Part shown: one piece after another, positions 7,662 through 14,199 of the stretch
Numbering within the stretch: the stretch's first letter is position 1
Layout: every line of letters starts with the position of its first letter
NCBI GenBank assembly: GCA_002378125.1
Contig: DFRF01000158.1
Span: 17,865-32,063, forward strand
DNA length: 14,199 nt
Direction of reading: 5' to 3'
From: Rhodospirillaceae bacterium UBA3470
Lineage (GTDB): Bacteria; Pseudomonadota; Alphaproteobacteria; Rhodospirillales; Casp-alpha2
Position numbers and translations under genes: made by a program
The notes under the pieces: model-generated
What the model saw: only the letters and a program-made list of their open reading frames with translations
Databases searched by the model: none
Told to the model about the DNA's origin: nothing

Positions 7662-8567
7662 TCACGGAACAGGATAACTCTGTTTATTTCTAATTGCATT
7701 CCGTCGAATAGTGTAAAAGGTACAGCCAATGATGGTCGCCGATCCCGTGAGGGTCCAAACGGTCGGCACCTCAGAAAACACTACAATTCCTATAATAGTC
7801 GCGAACAAAAGCCGGGCATATTCGACTGGCGCGACGGCCACCGCTTCGGCCGCCTTCATTCCCTGAATGTGAACCCACTGCATCACCGACATGAGACCGC
7901 CGATTAAAATGATGACGGCAATTTCTCGCCAAGTAGGCGTAACCCAGAAATACAACGCCGGACCCACCATGATGGCGGTTACGAAGCATGACTGATAGGC
8001 CATGATCGTCAGCGCGGGATCGATTTGCGATAATTTTCTGAGAACGATCATGATGCCGGCGACAAACAGGGATGACATTAGAGCCAACAAAGCGTAGGCG
8101 TTGATCGCCTCGGTGCCAGGCCGAATGATGATCAGGACGCCGATGAAACCGACTATGGTCACCGACCAGCGGCGAATGCCAACGGTTTCCTTCAGGAAAA
8201 TTATCGCCAGCACGGTCGTAAACAAGGTTTTGGCGAAGCTGATGGCCGTGGCCTCGGCCAGCGGCATGTATACCAAAGCCGTGAACCCCGCCGCCATTGC
8301 GATGACGCCAAACATTCCGCGCATCACATGCAGGTGAAGGCTACTCGTGTTGAATACAGTGTTGTAGTTGCGTACCAAGACTGGGGAAAGGATCACGATC
8401 ACGCACAGCTGGCGGATGAAAAGGATTTCGAACACCGGAATCCGCTGGCCCACGAATTTGATCAACCCACCCATTACCGCGCCGATCAGCGAGCCCAGCA
8501 AGATCCACAGCGAGCCGCGTACGTTGCTGGGCAGGGCGCGCCAGCGCAATGACAAGGATGACAACAT
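7662..8567 (-). CDS. DMT-superfamily (EamA) transporter, substrate unknown
   Basis: Integral inner-membrane protein of 301 residues with about ten hydrophobic segments, arranged as two EamA repeats (about residues 18-150 and 155-290). This is the usual architecture of drug/metabolite transporters such as RhaT/YdcZ relatives and amino-acid or metabolite exporters. The conserved end of the first repeat is visible as FLKETVGIRRW followed by a GFIGVLIIIRPG segment. The family does not allow a substrate call from sequence alone. The ATG has only a weak GGA upstream. A TTGACC-N17-TACCAT promoter fits about 45 bases upstream. It is divergent from the PhyH-family gene with 158 bases between them, so shared regulation and an exported or imported substrate or product of that enzyme are possible but unproven. 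Confidence 0.9.
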   Translation of the reverse strand: MLSSLSLRWRALPSNVRGSLWILLGSLIGAVMGGLIKFVGQRIPVFEILFIRQLCVIVILSPVLVRNYNTVFNTSSLHLHVMRGMFGVIAMAAGFTALVYMPLAEATAISFAKTLFTTVLAIIFLKETVGIRRWSVTIVGFIGVLIIIRPGTEAINAYALLALMSSLFVAGIMIVLRKLSQIDPALTIMAYQSCFVTAIMVGPALYFWVTPTWREIAVIILIGGLMSVMQWVHIQGMKAAEAVAVAPVEYARLLFATIIGIVVFSEVPTVWTLTGSATIIGCTFYTIRRNAIRNKQSYPVP

Positions 8568-8611
8568 GGCTATCCGAAAGGCGGGGGAGGGCGCGTTGCG
8601 TCACTTCGAAG

Positions 8612-8651
8612 ATGGTAAATGGTCGCTCTCCTCCGGTCAAACCGGGTCAAA
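8612..8651 (-). promoter_or_regulatory. Putative DMT promoter with tandem GGTCAAA repeat
   Basis: On the minus strand TTGACC (8640-8635) and TACCAT (8617-8612) are separated by exactly 17 bases, a good fit to a housekeeping promoter for the transporter gene. The + strand carries GGTCAAA twice (8635-8641 and 8645-8651), a direct repeat with a 10-base period. One repeat covers the proposed -35 and the other lies immediately upstream of it, where a regulator could bind on one face of the helix. Confidence 0.4.
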
Positions 8652-8712
8652 TGAAACATGGCGAATTGTACGCACCACCAGATCGTGATGTACTCCGAGC
8701 GACTATGACGTT

Positions 8713-8719
8713 GAGGAGG
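8713..8719 (+). promoter_or_regulatory. Ribosome binding site deciding the PhyH start
   Basis: GAGGAGG, a near-perfect Shine-Dalgarno sequence, lies 6 bases before the ATG at 8726. It decides that start over the upstream in-frame ATG at 8549, which would overlap the divergent transporter gene. Confidence 0.85.
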
Positions 8720-8725
8720 TTGAAG

Positions 8726-9907
8726 ATGCCGAAGGTAGACGTGAACTTGCCGCTAGATGACGTAGCCGCACTCGTCGACTTTGGTGACGATGAATTGGAG
8801 ATGGCCCGATACAAGCAGTGTGGCACCGCACGGGCGCTCGCCATGCACAACAGGGGGCCAATCACCTATGGTCCGGATGGTGCGCTCTCCACCGATATTC
8901 TTGACGCATACTGGCGCGAGGGCTTTTACGTTTTCGAGAACGTCGTCGGCGCCGAAGAGCGGCGCGACATCGAGGTGGACGTGGCCGAATTGTTGGAGCG
9001 CGCGCCCATCGCCAAGGACGCCTCCGTCGACAAACACGGCCGCCCGGCCCTTGGAAGCGACTGCAAGGGCCGATCGGTGCGGATGACACGGCCGCTATCC
9101 GATCCACTTGGCGGCACCGATGCAAACCACGGGCGCCATCCCGTGAAAATGGCCGAGCCCAGCGCCCCTGACGAAGCGCCGGAATGGGTCATGCAACTGT
9201 TGCTCGGTACATTGCAGCATTCGGATGCGTGCCTCCGACTGTATGGTCACCCGGAACTGCTTAACGTCGCAGCGGCGGTCAATGGGCCCGATTTCACTCC
9301 CTTCAATGAGGGCCTGTGGATCAAGCAACCGCGCCTTGGTAGTTCGGTTGCATGGCACCAAGACGGATGGACTTGGTGGGACAAGCCTGAACTGGACGCC
9401 GGCACGCACGGGTTCAACTTCATGATGCAGCTTTACGGCTGCGATGCGGCCAATGGCCTGTGGGTGGTGCCGGGCTCCCATGCCAGAGGAAAGTTGGACA
9501 TTTCCGACTTGGCTTCGGAAAGCGGCTCCGACCGCTTGGTTGACGCGGTGCCCTTAATCTGTTCGCCCGGCGATGTCGCCATCGTCAATCGCCAGGCAGT
9601 GCACGGCTCCTTCGCCAACACCAGCGACAATATCCGGGTGTCCGTCCATTTCGGTTTCCACCGGCGAAAATCCGTGTATGGCATCACCAGCGGCGGTATT
9701 CACAATCCCGTTTCCCACTACGATGACGCCTACATCCTGAGACGGTCGCGCATGCTCATGTACGCCATTGATGCCCGCCAACAGCGGTTTCCAGACGAAA
9801 CGCCCTTTGAATACGGCCCCATGGCGGATGCCAAGGACGCGTTCCGATGGACGCCGGCGGCGCGCGCCGATATCCGGGACTACAACCTTCAGGACATTGG
9901 TATCTAG
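8726..9907 (+). CDS. Phytanoyl-CoA dioxygenase (PhyH) family protein
   Basis: Predicted cytoplasmic non-haem Fe(II)/2-oxoglutarate-dependent oxygenase, 393 residues from the chosen start. The iron ligands are visible as His211-x-Asp213 in AWHQDGWTWW and His293 in NRQAVHGSFAN. Arg304, 11 residues later (NIRVSVHFGFHRR), would bind 2-oxoglutarate; the same 11-residue spacing occurs in human phytanoyl-CoA hydroxylase (His264/Arg275). A GLWVVPGSHARG segment typical of the family links the sites. The substrate is unknown: bacterial members hydroxylate small molecules such as ectoine, halogenate, or act in natural-product and phosphonate metabolism. The frame continues upstream to 8549 without a stop, but GAGGAGG before 8726 marks the start. 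A decayed racemase-like gene begins 9 bases after its stop, so the two were probably an operon. Confidence 0.9.
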   Translation: MPKVDVNLPLDDVAALVDFGDDELEMARYKQCGTARALAMHNRGPITYGPDGALSTDILDAYWREGFYVFENVVGAEERRDIEVDVAELLERAPIAKDASVDKHGRPALGSDCKGRSVRMTRPLSDPLGGTDANHGRHPVKMAEPSAPDEAPEWVMQLLLGTLQHSDACLRLYGHPELLNVAAAVNGPDFTPFNEGLWIKQPRLGSSVAWHQDGWTWWDKPELDAGTHGFNFMMQLYGCDAANGLWVVPGSHARGKLDISDLASESGSDRLVDAVPLICSPGDVAIVNRQAVHGSFANTSDNIRVSVHFGFHRRKSVYGITSGGIHNPVSHYDDAYILRRSRMLMYAIDARQQRFPDETPFEYGPMADAKDAFRWTPAARADIRDYNLQDIGI

Positions 9908-9916
9908 GATCGGAGT

Positions 9917-10276
9917 ATGACCCGTCACATCGGGAGCGTAGAATGTTTCTCAGCGGACACATCACTCTGCTATCGCACGATCTGTCACGAGGGCCCCAAT
10001 TCCCTTGATCCCCCCTCACATTCATAAGTCTACATGCATATACCTCCTCCCTAGCCGCGTATGCGGATTTCCTACAGTGATTGCGATGTGCCCGGCGTCG
10101 CCTACCTCATGCGACGCTCGGCGGACAAACTAGCGGCAGTTGGCGCTAACTTTCTCATCTTTTCGGACGACACTATCCATCAGGCCTCGCCGCTGACAGC
10201 TATTCTTAGCTTTTTATCCCTAATCAGTGCGAAAAATGCACTCCAATCAACCCCGAAAACTCCTGAAAATTTGTAA
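9917..10276 (+). pseudogene. Decayed aspartate/glutamate racemase-like gene
   Basis: One continuous reading frame from an ATG at 9917 is broken by TAA (10025-10027) and TAG (10052-10054). Both sides resemble one protein family, Asp/Glu racemase-like proteins. The first part includes the N-terminal SLCYRTICHEG segment, which I recall as ALCYRTIC-EG in family members. The second includes ADKLAAVGANFLIFSDDTIHQA, recalled as KLA-AGADFLICPDNTIHQA. The second and larger part forms an apparent 71-codon frame (10061-10276) with no ribosome binding site. Similarity fades after about 10190, and the C-terminal half of a usual 230-250-residue racemase is missing. AGGA overlapping the PhyH stop would have served as its ribosome binding site. 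The family call rests on memory of the motifs; an unrelated origin is possible but the same-frame match on both sides of the stops argues for a pseudogene. Confidence 0.7.
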
Positions 10277-10340
10277 CATTGGCGCGAACCCTGTAAATCT
10301 CGACCAATTGGAGCATGGCCCTCGGATAGGACAGTATAGC

Positions 10341-10353
10341 CCCCTATAAGGGG
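10341..10353. repeat. Inverted repeat CCCCT-ATA-AGGGG
   Basis: A perfect 5-base inverted repeat around ATA, 15 bases before the TTG and 24 before the ATG of the deacetylase gene. The position suits an operator or the foot of a 5' leader hairpin. With short arms and no T-run it is not a terminator. The rest of the stretch from the pseudogene to the gene start (10277-10340) shows no recognisable element. Confidence 0.35.
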
Positions 10354-10376
10354 TCCGTTCCGTCGCTTTGAAGGTC

Positions 10377-11570
10377 ATGTCGCCCCAACACCGTGGAGAT
10401 CGGCCGGAATCCGAAATGGTATCAGACCAACCGACCCAGGGACGGACCATAAGACCCAATCCCAAGCGTCAGGTGATTCTAGTGGCTTTGGCCTTGATGG
10501 GACTGGCGATCGGCTATGGATTAGGTTTCCTATTCAAGCCATCTCCGGCGCCCCCTGTGGTCAAAAGCGAACCCGCCCCCCCCGTCAAAAGCCAATCAGA
10601 CCCGCCGGCCCACCTGTCCGCTGAGAACAAGACTGAATTGACACCAAGGGCACATGCTTTGCCACTGCCAAATATCGTGCTCCCGGAAAACGCGTTGCTG
10701 CAAGGTGAGGGCCCTGTGCGCGCTTACGAGGAAGCCCTACCAAAAGAGGTTGTCGTTACCGTTGAACGCTTGGGCGTCCGGAAGACGTCGCCGTCCACGC
10801 CTATCGAGCAGGCCGTGATCCCGCCAGCCACCGTCAAAGCCCCGAAAACTTGGCACAAATTCGCCATTCCCGTGACCCCTGACGGCCGCCCTATGATCGC
10901 GATAGTGTTTGATGACTTGGGCATCGACAAATCAAGGACCCGACGGGCCATAGCGCTGCCCGGCCCCATGTCCATGTCCTTTTTGACCTATGCTAAACGC
11001 GCCGCCGAGCAAATCGGCGCGGCGCGTGAAGCAGGACACGAGATCTGGATGCATGTGCCTATGGAACCCAGCTCCCGAAGCATCGACCCGGGCCCGAAGG
11101 TCTTATTGCGGGAAGCGAGCCCGGAGGAACTAGCCAGCAGCCTCGAGTGGAGCCTGGACAGGTTCGACGGCTACGTCGGGATCAACAATCATATGGGCAG
11201 CCGGTTCACCACGTATCTTCCGGGCATGGAGGTGTTGATGGCCGAGTTAAACCGGCGCGGCTTAGCGTTCCTCGATTCGGTTACGTCAGGAGGCTCCATG
11301 GGCCGCAAGGCGGCTGTTGCCGCAGGCGTAGATTTTGCCATCCGCAACATTTTTATCGACCACCAGAATGATCTCGACATGATCAATCAGCAATTGGCAA
11401 AAATCGAAGCTCTAGCACGCAAACAGGGGCACGCCATAGCCATCGGACACCCCCGAGAAAAGACCCTGCAAGCCATCACGCCATGGCTTAAAGGATTGGA
11501 AGAAAAGGGCTTTCAGTTGGTTCCCGTCTCCACCCTGCTGCAACAGACAGATACGGGCGGCGGCAATTAA
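10377..11570 (+). CDS. Divergent polysaccharide deacetylase, YibQ-like
   Basis: Membrane-anchored periplasmic protein of the divergent polysaccharide deacetylase family (DUF610/YibQ); the substrate is not established and a cell-envelope glycan is presumed. From the ATG at 10377 it has 397 residues: a basic N-terminus, one transmembrane helix (about 32-53), a Pro-rich periplasmic linker (about 55-150), and the NodB-like deacetylase fold from about 170. Family motifs are IVFDDLG (Asp179-Asp180), MHVPMEP, NNHMGS (His272) and IGHP (His358), all intact. The start is uncertain: TTG at 10368 and ATG at 10416 are also in frame, and none has a good ribosome binding site. In many alphaproteobacteria this gene sits behind envC-ctpA; here it stands alone. 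Its stop is one base from the stop of convergent trpE. Confidence 0.88.
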   Translation: MSPQHRGDRPESEMVSDQPTQGRTIRPNPKRQVILVALALMGLAIGYGLGFLFKPSPAPPVVKSEPAPPVKSQSDPPAHLSAENKTELTPRAHALPLPNIVLPENALLQGEGPVRAYEEALPKEVVVTVERLGVRKTSPSTPIEQAVIPPATVKAPKTWHKFAIPVTPDGRPMIAIVFDDLGIDKSRTRRAIALPGPMSMSFLTYAKRAAEQIGAAREAGHEIWMHVPMEPSSRSIDPGPKVLLREASPEELASSLEWSLDRFDGYVGINNHMGSRFTTYLPGMEVLMAELNRRGLAFLDSVTSGGSMGRKAAVAAGVDFAIRNIFIDHQNDLDMINQQLAKIEALARKQGHAIAIGHPREKTLQAITPWLKGLEEKGFQLVPVSTLLQQTDTGGGN

Positions 11571-11571
11571 A

Positions 11572-13110
11572 TTAGGAGTTGTTACCGGCAAAGGCCTCAG
11601 CTTCTTCTGCGGCGCGGACCAAGGCTTGGGCCTTATTAACGGTCTCCTGATATTCGTATTCAGGGTCGCTGTCGGCAACCACGCCACACCCGGCCTGCAC
11701 GTAGAGCATCTGGTCCTTAATCACGGCTGTTCGCAGGGCGATGCAAGTATCCATGTCGCCGTCAGCGCCGAAGTACCCGATACAGCCCGCGTAAACACCG
11801 CGTCGCTCGTGCTCCAATTGCTCAATGATCTCCATGGCCCGCACTTTAGGCGCGCCGGAGACCGTACCGGCGGGGAACCCGGCTAGGAGGGCGTCGATGG
11901 CATCGCAGTCGTCCGCCAATTCGCCTTCCACGTTGGAGGCGATGTGCATCACGTGGGAATAGTATTCAACGATGAACTGCTCCGTTACCTTGACGCTACC
12001 CACCTTGGCAACCCGACCTACGTCGTTGCGGCCAAGATCAAGCAGCATCAAGTGCTCAGCGCGTTCCTTAGGGTCATTCAGCAGGTTTTCGGCAAAGGCA
12101 ATGTCCTCCTCTGGCGTCGCGCCGCGTGGACGCGTTCCCGCCAGCGGCCTGAGGGTCACCTTGCCTTCGCGCACTCTCACCAGGATTTCCGGACTGGAAC
12201 CGACGACTGAGAACTTGCCGAAATTCATGAAAAACAGAAACGGCGATGGGTTGAGGCGCCGAAGTGCGCGATAAAAGGAAAAATCTGGCAACTCGAACGG
12301 CATGCAGAAACGCTGCGACGTCACGATCTGGAAGGCATCGCCTGCGTGGATATAGTCGACGCAAGATTTCACAATATCGCAGAAGGCCTCTTTCGACATG
12401 TTCGACTGTGGCGTGATGGGGCTATGGCCAGACCGCCGCTGCTCACGGCGGTAGGGCAAAGTCTGATCCAGATCGCTAACGACGCTGCCAATTCGCGCCC
12501 GCGCCGCGTCATAGGCCGCAACGGCCTCCAGCTCGTCATCAGGCCATACCGGCGTTATCAAGGCGAGCGTATCCTCCAGCGCGTCAAAAATAGCCATTAC
12601 TGTGGGACGCAGAAACAAACTGTCCGGCAAATCAAGGGAATTGGGATTGTTGTCCGGGACCCGCGGTTCGACCAAACGAACCGCATCATACGCCATGTAG
12701 CCGAATAGACCGGCCGACATGGGCGGCAACTGTTCCGGCAATTCGATCCGGCTCTCAGCCATGAGGGCGCGCAGCGAGGCTAGAGGGCCATCAGCATCTC
12801 CCACCGGGCAGGGCAGAAAGGCGTCGATCGATGTCAGCGCGGACCTGTTCACTTCCGTGCGGCCATCGGCATATCGCCAGATCAGGTCGGGACGCAAGCC
12901 AATAAGCGAATAGCGCCCCCGGATCGCGCCGCCTTCAACGGATTCAAGAAGGAAACTGTTTGGCTGTCCATCGGCGATCTTCATCATCGCCGACACCGGT
13001 GTTTCCAAATCGGCGACCAGCTTCATCCAAACCACTTGGGTCTGACCCGCCTCGTAAACGTCGGCAAAACCGGCAAATTCCGGGGTCACACTGGGCAAAG
13101 CCACATCCAT
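11572..13110 (-). CDS. trpE: Anthranilate synthase component I TrpE
   Basis: Makes anthranilate from chorismate with ammonia supplied by TrpG, the committed and feedback-regulated step of tryptophan synthesis. With the ATG at 13110 it has 512 residues, usual for component I. The N-terminal domain carries the LLES motif (54-57), the tryptophan feedback site of the family. The chorismate-binding domain shows LRPLAGTRPRG, LLDLGRNDVGRV, GFPAGTVSGAPKVRAMEI (411-428) and YVQAGCGVVADSDP. An in-frame GTG at 13119 is an alternative start, but TAGG is only one base from it and about 10 bases from the ATG. It lies 17 bases after the peptidyl-prolyl isomerase stop and is probably cotranscribed with it. 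trpG, normally next, is about 6.5 kb away. Confidence 0.96.
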   Translation of the reverse strand: MDVALPSVTPEFAGFADVYEAGQTQVVWMKLVADLETPVSAMMKIADGQPNSFLLESVEGGAIRGRYSLIGLRPDLIWRYADGRTEVNRSALTSIDAFLPCPVGDADGPLASLRALMAESRIELPEQLPPMSAGLFGYMAYDAVRLVEPRVPDNNPNSLDLPDSLFLRPTVMAIFDALEDTLALITPVWPDDELEAVAAYDAARARIGSVVSDLDQTLPYRREQRRSGHSPITPQSNMSKEAFCDIVKSCVDYIHAGDAFQIVTSQRFCMPFELPDFSFYRALRRLNPSPFLFFMNFGKFSVVGSSPEILVRVREGKVTLRPLAGTRPRGATPEEDIAFAENLLNDPKERAEHLMLLDLGRNDVGRVAKVGSVKVTEQFIVEYYSHVMHIASNVEGELADDCDAIDALLAGFPAGTVSGAPKVRAMEIIEQLEHERRGVYAGCIGYFGADGDMDTCIALRTAVIKDQMLYVQAGCGVVADSDPEYEYQETVNKAQALVRAAEEAEAFAGNNS

Positions 13111-13127
13111 CAATACCACGCCTACTA

Positions 13128-14199
13128 TTATTGCGGGTTCTGACGCTCGCCGAACAGAGCGTCCACGGCCTGGCGGTTGATGTTGACGCCCGCGCCTTCA
13201 CGAAGCGCTGCCACCAATTGGGTGTCCAAATCCTGTCGCAAGGACTGTGTCAATTGTTCGGCCATTTCCTTGCGCGATTCGGATGGACCTAACGGCGCCG
13301 CGTGGACTTTCTTCAACGCGGCAACGCGAAATCCTTCACCGATCCGTTCCATGGCAGCATGACCCGGCTTCAGCTTGAATACCTTCGCCGCAAGCGCGTC
13401 ATTGACGTCGCCTCGGTTTCCACGGCGACGCACGCCGTCCACGGGCTTCACCTCGACCCGCCATTCCGCGGCACCATCGACCAATTTCCGACCGTCCGCC
13501 ACGGCCCCGACAATTACGGCTGCGAAGGCCTTAGCGCCTTCGCGCCGTTTTACGGCCTTCCAGGCCGCGGTGACGTCCGCTCTCACCGTATCAAAGATGC
13601 GGAGCGTCGGCGGCGTAACACCATCCACATGGAGAATGTAGAAACCATCCTCTCCAGCCTCCGTCATGGCGCTGTCCTCGCCCTCTTCGGTGTCGAATGC
13701 CGTGGCCAAGAAATTTCCAACTGGTAGGTTGGTCACGGCCATTCCATTCGCATCGTTTCCGGCCTGGTCGATAACTGCGAGTTTCTCCACCTTCAAACCG
13801 AGGCGACCAGCCGCCTCAGAGATGGATGCGCCACCGCCCAGTTCATCTTCAAACCGGTTGGAGAGGTCAAAAATAGCATCGATGGCCTTCTGAAAAGCCA
13901 AGTCGTTCTTCACTTGATCCCTGACCTCCTCAAAGCTCTTGGTACCACCAGGGACGACATTCACCACTTGCATGACATGCCAGCCCAGGGAGCTCTTGAT
14001 CGGGACCGAAACGGCATCCTTAGCCAAGGCGAAAACAGCCTCGGCGATATCCGGGAGAAGATCCTCCCGGGTCACGTCACCAAGCTCAATTGTTGCTTTA
14101 TCTTGTTTTGCGATCTCCTTAGCAGCATTAAGAAAACTCTTTCCACCTTGAATCTGAGAAATAACCTTCTTGGCTTCTGCTTCGTCGCTCAACAGCATC
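13128..14199 (-). CDS. Periplasmic peptidyl-prolyl isomerase, PpiD/SurA-like (5' end cut)
   Basis: C-terminal 356 or so residues of a parvulin-type folding factor for outer-membrane or secreted proteins; the N-terminus, including any membrane anchor, lies beyond the window. The frame starts inside the parvulin domain (the first residue, MLLSDEAEAKKVI, corresponds to the HIL-x strand region), and its conserved end is seen in LGDVTREDLLPDIAEAVFAL and KSSLGWHVMQVV. A second PpiC-like region and a C-terminal helical chaperone segment follow, ending in DALFGERQNPQ. The apparent ATG at 14198 is internal, not the start. The stop is 17 bases before the trpE ATG on the same strand. The domain order fits PpiD better than SurA, but the missing N-terminus prevents a firm choice. 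Confidence 0.88.
   Translation of the reverse strand, partial: MLLSDEAEAKKVISQIQGGKSFLNAAKEIAKQDKATIELGDVTREDLLPDIAEAVFALAKDAVSVPIKSSLGWHVMQVVNVVPGGTKSFEEVRDQVKNDLAFQKAIDAIFDLSNRFEDELGGGASISEAAGRLGLKVEKLAVIDQAGNDANGMAVTNLPVGNFLATAFDTEEGEDSAMTEAGEDGFYILHVDGVTPPTLRIFDTVRADVTAAWKAVKRREGAKAFAAVIVGAVADGRKLVDGAAEWRVEVKPVDGVRRRGNRGDVNDALAAKVFKLKPGHAAMERIGEGFRVAALKKVHAAPLGPSESRKEMAEQLTQSLRQDLDTQLVAALREGAGVNINRQAVDALFGERQNPQ

Noticed and set aside
8549..8725. Upstream in-frame extension of the PhyH gene to an ATG at 8549.
   Set aside because: It would overlap the start of the divergent transporter gene and cover its promoter, adds a sequence with no family character, and the strong GAGGAGG lies before 8726.
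10061..10276. A stand-alone 71-residue gene.
   Set aside because: It has no ribosome binding site, and its frame continues the racemase-like frame from 9917 across two stop codons, so it is part of a pseudogene.
13111..13119. GTG at 13119 as the trpE start.
   Set aside because: The only ribosome-binding-like sequence is one base from it, and the ATG at 13110 has workable spacing; the choice remains slightly uncertain.
1..14199. tRNA, rRNA, CRISPR arrays, insertion sequences or an integrase marking the accessory block.
   Set aside because: Reading both strands showed no repeat-spacer pattern, transposase or recombinase motif, or RNA gene.

Overview
This window looks like the chromosome of an alphaproteobacterium, most likely Rhodospirillales-like. 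The reasons are a LexA whose own promoter carries the alphaproteobacterial direct-repeat SOS box (GTTC-N7-GTTC), separate trpE and trpG genes rather than the rhizobial trpE(G) fusion, and a peptidyl-prolyl isomerase/trp/moaC/moeA/lexA backbone, all on the minus strand. I recall that order from Rhodospirillales genomes but could not check it here.

Layout. Reading the minus strand from the right edge: the C-terminal part of a PpiD/SurA-like periplasmic peptidyl-prolyl isomerase (cut by the window), then trpE. After a 6.5-kb interruption come trpG-trpD-trpC-moaC-moeA, with a 4-base ATGA overlap at every one of the four junctions. After a 202-base AT-rich gap comes lexA (3' end cut by the left edge). 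The unit trpG-trpD-trpC supplies glutamine amidotransferase, phosphoribosyltransferase and indole-glycerol-phosphate synthase steps of tryptophan synthesis, and its partner subunit TrpE is encoded on the far side of the interruption. MoaC and MoeA act early and late in molybdenum cofactor synthesis.

The interruption (about 5018-11571) holds accessory-type genes in mixed orientation: a Cu+-exporting P1B-type ATPase (+) with a CueR/HmrR-like 19-bp-spacer promoter; a ten-helix DMT/EamA transporter (-); a divergent phytanoyl-CoA dioxygenase family enzyme (+) with a very strong ribosome binding site; a decayed aspartate/glutamate-racemase-like gene directly behind it, with two in-frame stop codons; and a membrane-anchored divergent polysaccharide deacetylase (YibQ-like, +), whose stop codon lies one base from that of the convergent trpE. 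The simplest reading is that an ancestral trpE-trpG junction was split by insertion or rearrangement, leaving trpG to be driven from a new promoter divergent to copA.

I saw no tRNA, rRNA, CRISPR array, transposase or integrase. No clearly novel multi-gene system is present. The points that most deserve a second look are the split trp operon, the racemase pseudogene behind the PhyH enzyme, the metal-responsive-looking copA promoter, the GGTCAAA repeat between the DMT and PhyH genes, and the unusual trpG leader.
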